A stretch of DNA of 64,000 nt from assembly GCA_049323835.1 (NCBI GenBank), contig JBMOOJ010000103.1, positions 1 to 64,000 on the forward strand, written 5' to 3'. A model generated the notes under the pieces. It was not told the DNA's origin. It did no database searches and saw nothing but the letters and a program-made list of their open reading frames with translations. Below, in pieces: positions 54,370-62,848 of the stretch (position 1 is its first letter; every line of letters begins with the position of its first letter). The DNA is from SG-bin9 sp049323835. GTDB taxonomy: Bacteria; Pseudomonadota; Alphaproteobacteria; Rhizobiales; Xanthobacteraceae. The position numbers and the translations under genes were made by a program.

Positions 54370-54684
54370 ATGGGTACTGAACGGCGAACCGGCGAGCGCG
54401 TGACGTTCGAGCGCGGCTACGCGGCACAGATGATGGGTATCGACGGCACCTGGCGGCGCAACTGCACGATGGAGGATGTCTCCGAGACCGGCGCGAAACT
54501 GACGGTGGAAGGGTCGGTCGAAGGTCTGCATCTCAAGGAATTCTTCCTGCTGCTGTCGTCGACTGGCCTCGCCTATCGCCGCTGCGAACTCTCCTGGGTG
54601 AACGGCGAGCAGATCGGCGTGAACTTTCTGAAGCAGGTCGACAAGAAGAAGAAGAGCAACCGCCGGCAATCGGCGGACGCTTGA
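54370..54684 (+). CDS. PilZ-domain protein (c-di-GMP receptor candidate)
   Basis: 104 aa, single PilZ domain. The c-di-GMP motif RxxxR is seen at the N-terminus (RRTGER) and the second DxSxxG in EDVSETGAKL, so ligand binding is plausible. A basic tail KKKKSNRRQSADA ends the protein. It lies between tsaE-amgK and murU; the role in cell-wall or motility control is unknown. Confidence 0.85.
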   Translation: MGTERRTGERVTFERGYAAQMMGIDGTWRRNCTMEDVSETGAKLTVEGSVEGLHLKEFFLLLSSTGLAYRRCELSWVNGEQIGVNFLKQVDKKKKSNRRQSADA

Positions 54685-54882
54685 TCTTGATGGCAGGCCA
54701 ATCCCGGCACCCTGTCGCATAACCGTCACCGAGCGCTCCTAGAGCAAGCCTGCCTGCGGCCTCCCGCCGCCTGATTCGCGCGGCCCGGGTTGCAGGACAG
54801 TTTGTAAGACTGAGTCCGTATGCTTGGTGCCGCGACCTGCGCTAGTGTGGGTTTGGTTCAGACTGAGATAAAAGCGACGTTC

Positions 54883-55605
54883 ATGCCCCTCCGACCTTCC
54901 ACCGCCATGGTTCTTGCCGCCGGTCTTGGCGTGCGGATGCGGCCGCTGACCAACACCAGGCCGAAGCCGCTGGTGCCCGTCGCCGGCAAGACGCTGCTCG
55001 ATCACGGACTCGACAAGCTTGCCGAGGCCGGGGTGCAGAAAGCCGTGGTCAACGTTCACTATCTGCCGGATCAGATCATTTCTCATGTCGCCGGCCGCAA
55101 GCAGCCGCGCATCGTCATTTCCGATGAACGCGATGTGATTCTCGGCACCGGCGGCGCCGTGGTCCGCGCCCTGCCTGAGCTCGGCGACACGCCGTTCTAT
55201 CATCTCAATGCCGACACCATGTGGATCGACGGCGTCTGCTCGAACCTCACGCGGCTGGCGGATTCGTTCGATCCCGCGCGGATGGACATCCTGCTGCTGA
55301 TGGCCCCGACGGCGGGCAGCATCGGCTATTCCGGCAGCGGCGACTATGCAATGCTGCCGGACGGAACGTTGCGCCGGCGCAAGGAGCGCGAAGTCGTCCC
55401 GTTCGTCTACGCTGGCGCCGCGATCATGTCGCCGGCGATTTTCGCCGACGCGCCGGAAGGCGAGTTCTCGCTGACGAAGAATTTCGATCGCGCCAACGGA
55501 CAGGGACGCCTGTTCGGCCTGCGCCTCGACGGCACCTGGATGCATGTCGGCACGCCCGATGCGGTGCAGGCGGCGGAACGGGCATTTCTCGCCAGTGTGG
55601 CCTGA
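54883..55605 (+). CDS. murU: N-acetylmuramate-1-phosphate uridylyltransferase MurU
   Basis: 240 aa nucleotidyltransferase forming UDP-MurNAc from UTP and MurNAc-1-P in cell-wall recycling. AMVLAAGLGVRMRPLTNTRPKPLVPVAGKTLLDH is the LAAGxGxRMxPxTxxxPKPL signature, and YHLNADTMWIDG holds the metal/sugar Asp. It partners the AmgK domain of 52737-54275. Together they bypass de novo MurNAc synthesis, which in Pseudomonas gives fosfomycin tolerance. ATG 54883 (MPLRPSTAMV) is preferred over 54820. Confidence 0.9.
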   Translation: MPLRPSTAMVLAAGLGVRMRPLTNTRPKPLVPVAGKTLLDHGLDKLAEAGVQKAVVNVHYLPDQIISHVAGRKQPRIVISDERDVILGTGGAVVRALPELGDTPFYHLNADTMWIDGVCSNLTRLADSFDPARMDILLLMAPTAGSIGYSGSGDYAMLPDGTLRRRKEREVVPFVYAGAAIMSPAIFADAPEGEFSLTKNFDRANGQGRLFGLRLDGTWMHVGTPDAVQAAERAFLASVA

Positions 55606-55612
55606 CATTTGT

Positions 55613-55663
55613 TTGAGCATGATCCTGTCGGAAAGCCGCTTCACACTTTTCCGGATCATGCTC
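55613..55663. repeat. family D palindromic repeat, copy 2 (inverted)
   Basis: GAGCATGATCC..GGAAAGCCGC and CACACTTTTCCGGATCATGCTC; reverse complement of copy 1 at 49938-49987 with few differences. Confidence 0.85.
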
Positions 55664-55728
55664 TGGCGCGACTCCCGCTGCTCTCTGTCCCGTGACATGA
55701 TGCGGCCCGATCCCGAATCAGGCCCGCC

Positions 55729-58700
55729 ATGCGCGTTTTCAACGCTCCCGCTTCTGCGCCGTTTCTTGCGACCGTCATTGCGGCGCTGATCGACGGCGTG
55801 CTCGTCGAGGGCTTCGAGGCGCGTGCGAATCCGGAACGGCTCGCGGAAGCAACGATCTATCTGCCGACCCAACGCGCCGCGCGCATGGTGCGCGACGTGT
55901 TTCTCGACGTGCTCGGTGCAAGGGCCGTGGTGCTGCCGCGTATCGTCGTTCTTAACGATATCGACGAAGACGAGATCGCGTTTGCCGAAGCGGCGGCTTC
56001 CCCGGCCGGTGGCGAAGGCGCCCTGAACCTGCCGCCGGCCCTCGGCGGCATGGAGCGGCGGCTGCTGCTGGCGAAGCTTGTCGCCGCGTGGGCATCGCGG
56101 TTGCCGGTGCGCGCCGGCGAGCCGCCGCTCGTGGCCAGCGGCCCGGCGCAAATTCTCGCCCTCGCCGACGATCTTGCGCGCCTGATGGACGATATGGCGA
56201 CGCGCGAGGTCGACTGGAGGGCGCTCGACAGTCTTCCGCCGAGCGATTTCGACGAATACTGGCAGCTGACGCTGAAATTCGTGAACATCGCACGCGAGTA
56301 TTGGCCTGAAGCATTGAAGCAGCTCGGCCGGATCGAGCCGGCCTTGCGCCGTGACCTTCTGATCGCCGCCGAAGCCGAACGGCTGAAGGCGCACGGCAAG
56401 GGGCCGGTAATCGCGGCCGGGTCCACCGGCTCGATGCCGGCAACCGCGAAATTCCTGCATGCCATCGCCAGCCTTCCGAACGGCGCGGTGGTGCTGCCGG
56501 GGCTCGACACCGATCTCGATGAAGACGCATGGCGCGCGATCGGCAATACGGACGGTGACGACGGACACCCGACCGCACCGGCATCGAGCCATCCGCAATT
56601 CGCGCTGCACGCATTGCTCGATCGCTTCGGGTTGTCCCGAAGGGATGTGATCCCGCTTTGCGAACCCGCACCGCACGGACGCGAGCTGCTGACATCGGAA
56701 GCGATGCGCCCGTCGGACGCGACCGCGCGCTGGCATCAGCGGCTGGCGGAGCCGGAGGTGAACGCGCGTCTCTCGCAGAGCTTGCAATCGCTCGCCGTCG
56801 TCGAGGCACCGAGCTCCGAGATGGAAGCGCTCGCGATCGCCGTCGCCATGCGCGAAGCGGTTGCCGAGAATCGCGCGGCCGCGCTGGTCACGCCCGACCG
56901 CACGCTGGCGCGGCGCGTCATGGCCGCACTGGGGCGCTGGAACCTCGCCTTCGACGATTCGGGCGGTGAATCGCTGATGGATACGCCCGCCGGGCTGTTC
57001 GCGCGCCTCGCCGCCGCGACGGTGGCGGAGCAATGCGCCCCGCCTGAACTCCTTGCACTGCTGAAACATCCGCTGTTCCGGCTCGGCCGCGCGGCAGGCG
57101 GATGGCGCACGGCGATCGAGGCGCTCGAGATCGCGCTTCTGCGCGGCCCACGTCCGGCTGCGAAAAGCGAAGGTCTGGCGCGCGATTTCGCGATCTTCCG
57201 CGGCGAGTGGACGAAGCTGAAGGCAAAGCAACCCTCACTGCTGCATGCAGCCGAACCGGGCGCGAGGCTGCGCGAGCATGAACTCGACGCCGCGCAGCAG
57301 CTGATCGCGGCGCTGCGCGAAGCGCTCGCACCCCTTGAAGGCATTCCCGACAATCGCCCGCACGATTTTGTGGCATACGTTGCCGCGCACCGGCTGACGA
57401 TCGAGGCGCTGACGCTGGATGGCGCGAGCGGCATTGCCGCCTACGAAGGCGATGACGGCGAGTGCCTTGCGGCGGTATTCGACGACCTTGCCGGCATCGG
57501 CAGCGAAAGCACCTCCGGCGCGCTTCTGACCTCGCCTGGCGATTACCCCGACCTGTTCCAGACCGCATTCGCCGATCGCGTCGTGCGCCAGCGGCAGCTT
57601 CCCGGTGCACTGCTGCGCATCTACGGCCCGCTGGAAGCACGCCTGACGCACTGCGATCGCGTGATCCTCGGCGGATTGATCGAGGGCATCTGGCCGCCCG
57701 CACCGCGCAACGATCCCTGGCTCAGCCGCCCGATGCGTCAGCAGCTGGGCCTCGATCTGCCGGAGCGGCGCATCGGCCTTGCGGCGCACGACGTCGCGCA
57801 GCTGCTCGGCGCGCCCGACGTGATCCTCACTTACGCGGCCAAGAGCGGCGGCACACCTGCCGTCGCTTCGCGCTTCCTGCATCGCCTCGAAGCGGTCGCG
57901 GGCGCCGAGCGCTGGGCAATGGTCAAGCAACGTGGCGAAAGATATCTGCATTACGCGGAAGCGCTCGACCGTCCGATAGAGCCCCCGAAGCCTTGCCCGC
58001 AACCGCAGCCGAAGCCGCCGCGCGGCATGCGGCCGACCCGCATGTCGGTGACCGAGATCGAGGACTGGCTGCGCGATCCCTACACGATCTACGCACGGCA
58101 CATCCTCAAGCTGCGCCCGCTCGATCCGGTCGATATGCCGCCTTCCGCCGCTGATCGCGGATCGGCGATCCACGCAGCGCTCGGCGAATTCGCGAAAGCG
58201 TATCCCAGCGAACTGCCGGACGATATCGAGCGGCGGCTGCGGGAGATCGGACAGGAGCATTTTGCCCCGCTGATGGATCGGCCGGAAGCGCGCGCATTGT
58301 GGTGGCCGCGTTATCTGCGCGTCATCGGCTGGCTTGCGAACTGGGAGCGCGAGCGCCGCCGCGACATCGCGTCGATCGAGGCCGAAATCCTGGGCCAGCT
58401 TTCGATCCCGGCCGGCGAACGGACATTCCTGCTGACGGGTCGCGCCGACCGGATCGAGCGGCGCACGGACGGCAGCTTTGCGATCATTGACTACAAGACC
58501 GGCACCCCGCCGACCGATCCGCAGGTGCGGGCAGGCCTCGCACCACAGCTCACGCTCGAAGCCGCGATCCTGCGCCGCGGCGGCTTCGAGGGAATTCCTG
58601 CGAACAGCAGTGTCAGTGAGGTCGCCTATGTCAGGGTGAGCGGGAACAATCCGCCGGGTCTTCATCGCGCCGTCGATTTCGGCGAGGGCAAGACGATCGT

Positions 58701-58881
58701 CACGCCTGATGCCGCTGCCGACGATGCACTCCAGAAGCTGAGCGAGGTCATCATCGCGTTCGAGGACGAAGCGCAGCCTTATGTCTCGCTCAGCCTGCCG
58801 ATGTGGAAGAGCAGGTACGGCGTCTACGACGATCTCGCGCGGGTCCGCGAATGGGCTCTCATCGGCGAGGAGGACGAATGA
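55729..58881 (+). CDS. addB: double-strand break repair protein AddB
   Basis: 1050 aa subunit of the AddAB helicase-nuclease that resects double-strand breaks for RecA. The N-terminus (MRVFNAPASAPFLATVIAAL... ATIYLPTQRAARMVRDVF) lacks a Walker A and resembles the alphaproteobacterial AddB type. The C-terminal PD-(D/E)xK nuclease has RMSVTEIEDWLRDPYTIYARHIL and FAIIDYKTGTPP with the catalytic Asp and Lys. The Cys residues that hold the Fe-S cluster in Bacillus AddB are not evident. Its stop overlaps the addA start. Confidence 0.94.
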   Translation: MRVFNAPASAPFLATVIAALIDGVLVEGFEARANPERLAEATIYLPTQRAARMVRDVFLDVLGARAVVLPRIVVLNDIDEDEIAFAEAAASPAGGEGALNLPPALGGMERRLLLAKLVAAWASRLPVRAGEPPLVASGPAQILALADDLARLMDDMATREVDWRALDSLPPSDFDEYWQLTLKFVNIAREYWPEALKQLGRIEPALRRDLLIAAEAERLKAHGKGPVIAAGSTGSMPATAKFLHAIASLPNGAVVLPGLDTDLDEDAWRAIGNTDGDDGHPTAPASSHPQFALHALLDRFGLSRRDVIPLCEPAPHGRELLTSEAMRPSDATARWHQRLAEPEVNARLSQSLQSLAVVEAPSSEMEALAIAVAMREAVAENRAAALVTPDRTLARRVMAALGRWNLAFDDSGGESLMDTPAGLFARLAAATVAEQCAPPELLALLKHPLFRLGRAAGGWRTAIEALEIALLRGPRPAAKSEGLARDFAIFRGEWTKLKAKQPSLLHAAEPGARLREHELDAAQQLIAALREALAPLEGIPDNRPHDFVAYVAAHRLTIEALTLDGASGIAAYEGDDGECLAAVFDDLAGIGSESTSGALLTSPGDYPDLFQTAFADRVVRQRQLPGALLRIYGPLEARLTHCDRVILGGLIEGIWPPAPRNDPWLSRPMRQQLGLDLPERRIGLAAHDVAQLLGAPDVILTYAAKSGGTPAVASRFLHRLEAVAGAERWAMVKQRGERYLHYAEALDRPIEPPKPCPQPQPKPPRGMRPTRMSVTEIEDWLRDPYTIYARHILKLRPLDPVDMPPSAADRGSAIHAALGEFAKAYPSELPDDIERRLREIGQEHFAPLMDRPEARALWWPRYLRVIGWLANWERERRRDIASIEAEILGQLSIPAGERTFLLTGRADRIERRTDGSFAIIDYKTGTPPTDPQVRAGLAPQLTLEAAILRRGGFEGIPANSSVSEVAYVRVSGNNPPGLHRAVDFGEGKTIVTPDAAADDALQKLSEVIIAFEDEAQPYVSLSLPMWKSRYGVYDDLARVREWALIGEEDE

Positions 58882-61800
58882 GCACCGCGCTCCCGGCGAT
58901 CCCGCCCCGGGCGACCGATGCGCAGACACGCGCGTCCGATCCCGCGACGTCCGCGTTCGTGTCCGCCAACGCCGGCTCCGGCAAAACCCACGTGCTGGTG
59001 CAGCGCGTGGTGCGGCTGTTGCTGGCAGGTGTCCCGCCGGCAAAGATTCTCTGCATCACCTTCACGAAGGCCGCAGCCGCGAACATGGCGCAGCGCGTCT
59101 TCGCCACGCTCGGCGAATGGGTCGCGCTCGATGACACCGCGCTCGACAAGGCGCTGCAGAAATCCGGCATCGCGCGGCCGACCGGCCAGATTCGCACGCA
59201 GGCGCGCAAACTGTTCGCCAGCGCGCTGGAGACGCCGGGTGGGCTGAAGGTGCAGACCATCCATGCGCTCTGTACGCGGCTGCTGCAACAGTTTCCGTTC
59301 GAGGCCAACGTGCCGGCGCGCTTTGCGGTGCTCGACGAGCGCGACCAGACCGAAATGATGGAGCGCGCCCGCTTGCAGGTGCTGCTCGACGCAGCCGCGC
59401 AGCCCGACAGCGTTTCAGGCAAGGCCTTGCGCGTCGCGATGGCGGGCGCCGCCGACATCATCTTCAAGGATGTCGTCAATGAAGCGGTGCTGAGCCGCGA
59501 CAAGATGCTGGAATGGATCGAGCGCACCGGCAGCATCGACGCAGCCATGAACGAGCTGTCAGCAGCGCTCGGTATCGCTCCCGATCTCAGCATCAGCGAT
59601 ATCGAAGCGGAGATCGTCGACGGCCCGCATCTGCCGCGCAAGGATTGGCTGGATGTTGCTGCGGTCCTTGCTGCGGGAAAGGATAGCGACGTCGACCAGG
59701 CTGCCCGCCTGCGAAATGCGTCAACTCTAACGGGCCCCACGCAAGTCGATGCTTATCTTACTGTCTTCCTGACAACTACCGACCTGACTTTCAGAAGCCG
59801 TATCGTTACGTCCGGGGTCAGTAAGCCGCGGCCAGACGTTGCGGCGGCGTTTGACGCGGAGAAGGCCCGCCTGGGCCCCCTGCTCGACCGCCGCCGCGCC
59901 GCGATCATGCGCGAGCGCACGCATGCGTTGCTGGTGATCGCGACCGCCGTCGCGGACAACTACAGGCGCGACAAGCAGGCCCGCGCCGCGCTCGACTATG
60001 ACGATCTGATCGACCGCACGCTGGCGATGCTGGAGCGCACGTCGGCCGGATGGGTGCACTACAAGCTCGATCGCGGCATCGACCATGTGCTGATCGACGA
60101 GGCGCAGGACACGAGTCCCGCCCAGTGGGACATCATCTCCCGCATGATCGGCGATTTTACGAGCGGCGCCGGCGCACGACAGTCCAAGCGGACGATCTTC
60201 GCGGTCGGCGACGAGAAGCAATCAATCTTTTCGTTTCAGGGCGCGGTGCCACAGGAGTTCGACCTGCGGCGGCGGCGGCTCGCTGCCGCGTTCAGGGATG
60301 CGGAGCTGCCGTTCGAAAGAATTCTGCTCAACTATTCGTTCCGCTCAGGCCTCTCGATCCTCAACGGCGTCGACGCGGTGTTTCGCGAGCCGGACAAATA
60401 CGCCAGCATCCACGCGATCGAGAACGACCGCCCGGTCCACGAGGCGTTGCCCGGCGCCGCACCGGCCATCATCGAGCTGTGGGACTGTCAGGATCCGCCG
60501 GCCAAGAACACGGCGCAGGGCTGGCGTGCGCCGTTCGACGCCGTGTCGCGGACAAATCCCGAGGCCGTGCTCGCCGACCGCATCCAGCGCGAAATCGCCG
60601 GCCTGATCGCCCGCGGCGAACGGACCGGCAGTCGCGGAAAACGGCGCAAGCTGTCCTACGGCGACATGCTCGTGCTGGTCCGGCGGCGCGGAAAGGCGTT
60701 CGACGCCGTCATCAAGGCGCTGAAACATGCCGGCATCCCGGTCGCCGGTGCTGACCGTCTCAAGCTCACCGAGCATATCGCCGTGATCGACCTGATGTCG
60801 CTCGGCGATGCGCTTCTCCTGCACCACGACGATCTGGCGCTGGCGGTGGCGCTGAAAAGTCCGATCTTCGGCTTCGACGAGGATCAGCTGTTCGCGCTCG
60901 CGCACGACCGGAAAGGCTCGCTGCGCAATGCGCTGCGCGCGAAGGCCGCGGACGGCGAACCATTCGCCAGCGCCGAGCGCCGTCTCAAGGCCTGCGAGGA
61001 GCGCGCGGCGGATTCTCCCTTCACGTTCTACGCATGGCTGCTTGGCGCGGATCGCGGCCGCGCGCGCATGCTGGAACGGCTCGGCACCGAGGCCAACGAC
61101 GCGATCGACGAATTCCTCGAACTCGCGCTGACGTTCGAACGGAGGCATCCGGCGTCGTTGCAGACATTCCTCGCGTGGCTGCGCGCCGCCGACACCGACG
61201 TAAAGCGCGACATGGAGCTGGCCCGCGACGAGGTGCGGGTGATGACGGTGCATGGCGCCAAGGGGCTGGAAGCGCCGGTCGTGTTTCTGGCCGACACGAC
61301 GGCGACGCCTGTCGAGACGCAACGGCTGCATCTGCTGCGACTGACGAGCGGCAATGCTGCGCCCGGCGCCGCCGGCATGATGGTGTGGGCCGGCAAGAAG
61401 ATCGATGACCCTGCCGCTGCGGCCGCCGCACGTGCGGTCATGCAGGACGAGACCAACGACGAATATCGCCGGCTGCTCTACGTGGCGATGACACGCGCCG
61501 CCGATCGTCTCATCGTCGGCGGCTGCAAGCCAGGCAATCGCAAGGACGTCCTCGACAAGTCGTGGTACGCGATGATCCGTGACGGCCTGAAGCAGGCCGG
61601 TCTCACCGAAACATCCGTCGAAACCAGGGACGGCGTGGTGCTGCGTTACACAAAGCCGATCGACTGGGCCGACAGCGAGCCGGCTGAAAGCGCTGGACCG
61701 GACTCGCAACCGCTCGTGCTGCCGGACTGGCTTGGGGCGGCGGCACCACGCGATCCTCCGTCACCCGCGCCGCTCAGGCCCTCGCAATCCGGGGACGGCC

Positions 61801-62357
61801 GCAAAAATGCGCCAGCCGCATTGCGTGAAGAGCGCGCGCGATCTCTTCAGCGCGGCACGCTGGTGCATCGCCTGCTGCAATCGCTGCCCGACATTCCGCG
61901 CGAGCGGCGGCGCGATGCCGCAATCCGCTTTCTCGCGCGCAATGCTGACGGCTGGAGCGAGCCCGAGCGAGATGCGCTCGCAGCTCAAGTGATCGCATTG
62001 ATGGACGACCCACGTTTCGCGCACGTGTTCGCGGAAGGAAGCCGCGCCGAGGTTCCCATCGCCGGGCGATTGCCGGAATTGTCTAATGCCCCGGTGTCCG
62101 GCCAGATCGATCGGTTGCTGATCGCGCCGGACCAGATCTGGATCGTCGACTTCAAGACCAATGCGACCGCGCCCCGGCGGCCCGGCGAGGTTCCGCAAGC
62201 CTACGTCCGCCAGCTGGCGCTGTACCGCCGGGTGCTTGCCCTGGCCTACCCGGGCCGGTTGATCCGGGCCGCGCTCCTGTGGACGGAAATCCCGGAAATC
62301 ATGGAGATTCCAGCTCCAGACCTCGATCAGGCGATGGCCGCTCTCATCTCTTCGTGA
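58878..62357 (+). CDS. addA: double-strand break repair helicase AddA
   Basis: 1159 aa SF1 UvrD-type helicase with nuclease. Q motif ATDAQTRASDP, Walker A SANAGSGKTHVLVQR, motif II VLIDEAQDTSPAQWDI, motif III AVGDEKQSIFSFQGA, motif VI YRRLLYVAMTRAADRLIVGG. The C-terminal nuclease has GTLVHRLLQSLPDI and IWIVDFKTNA. ATG 58878 overlaps the addB stop; the in-frame upstream start would lie inside addB. It works with addB. Confidence 0.96.
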   Translation: MSTALPAIPPRATDAQTRASDPATSAFVSANAGSGKTHVLVQRVVRLLLAGVPPAKILCITFTKAAAANMAQRVFATLGEWVALDDTALDKALQKSGIARPTGQIRTQARKLFASALETPGGLKVQTIHALCTRLLQQFPFEANVPARFAVLDERDQTEMMERARLQVLLDAAAQPDSVSGKALRVAMAGAADIIFKDVVNEAVLSRDKMLEWIERTGSIDAAMNELSAALGIAPDLSISDIEAEIVDGPHLPRKDWLDVAAVLAAGKDSDVDQAARLRNASTLTGPTQVDAYLTVFLTTTDLTFRSRIVTSGVSKPRPDVAAAFDAEKARLGPLLDRRRAAIMRERTHALLVIATAVADNYRRDKQARAALDYDDLIDRTLAMLERTSAGWVHYKLDRGIDHVLIDEAQDTSPAQWDIISRMIGDFTSGAGARQSKRTIFAVGDEKQSIFSFQGAVPQEFDLRRRRLAAAFRDAELPFERILLNYSFRSGLSILNGVDAVFREPDKYASIHAIENDRPVHEALPGAAPAIIELWDCQDPPAKNTAQGWRAPFDAVSRTNPEAVLADRIQREIAGLIARGERTGSRGKRRKLSYGDMLVLVRRRGKAFDAVIKALKHAGIPVAGADRLKLTEHIAVIDLMSLGDALLLHHDDLALAVALKSPIFGFDEDQLFALAHDRKGSLRNALRAKAADGEPFASAERRLKACEERAADSPFTFYAWLLGADRGRARMLERLGTEANDAIDEFLELALTFERRHPASLQTFLAWLRAADTDVKRDMELARDEVRVMTVHGAKGLEAPVVFLADTTATPVETQRLHLLRLTSGNAAPGAAGMMVWAGKKIDDPAAAAAARAVMQDETNDEYRRLLYVAMTRAADRLIVGGCKPGNRKDVLDKSWYAMIRDGLKQAGLTETSVETRDGVVLRYTKPIDWADSEPAESAGPDSQPLVLPDWLGAAAPRDPPSPAPLRPSQSGDGRKNAPAALREERARSLQRGTLVHRLLQSLPDIPRERRRDAAIRFLARNADGWSEPERDALAAQVIALMDDPRFAHVFAEGSRAEVPIAGRLPELSNAPVSGQIDRLLIAPDQIWIVDFKTNATAPRRPGEVPQAYVRQLALYRRVLALAYPGRLIRAALLWTEIPEIMEIPAPDLDQAMAALISS

Positions 62358-62456
62358 CAGCCGCTTGACCCGGCAACGGGGCGTTCATACGTTCGATGCA
62401 GTCTCTCGCGGGGCGATTCCTGCCCCGCTCAATCTCTTTCAGATACGAGGATCGTC

Positions 62457-62777
62457 ATGAGTGTCGGCAAGGTATCGGATGCCAGTTTTGAAGCGGAAGT
62501 CCTGAAGGCGACCGGGCCTGTCGTGGTCGATTTCTGGGCCGAGTGGTGCGGTCCCTGCCGCATGATCGCGCCCGCGCTTGACGAGATCGCCGGCGCCATG
62601 GGCGACAAGGTGAAGATCGTCAAGCTCAACATCGACGAGAACCCGAAGACCGCGTCGAAGTATGGCGTGATGTCGATTCCGACGCTGCTGATCTTCAAGG
62701 GCGGCGAGATGGCCTCGCGTCAGGTCGGCGCCGCGCCGAAGCAGAAGCTTCAGCAGTGGATCACTGCTGCCGTCTGA
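62457..62777 (+). CDS. trxA: thioredoxin
   Basis: 106 aa, standard length. VVVDFWAEWCGPCRMIAPALDEIA contains the WCGPC active site, and the cis-Pro is in GVMSIPTLLIFKGG. It is the general cytoplasmic disulfide reductase, feeding ribonucleotide reductase and peroxiredoxins. It lies 99 bp after addA; addAB-trxA-folC is a conserved alphaproteobacterial order. Confidence 0.97.
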   Translation: MSVGKVSDASFEAEVLKATGPVVVDFWAEWCGPCRMIAPALDEIAGAMGDKVKIVKLNIDENPKTASKYGVMSIPTLLIFKGGEMASRQVGAAPKQKLQQWITAAV

Positions 62778-62848
62778 TCGGCGGTCGTCCTGAGTTTGTG
62801 AAATGGCCGGCACTGCGCCGGCCATTTCTTTTTGGCCCGCGCCCGCAC

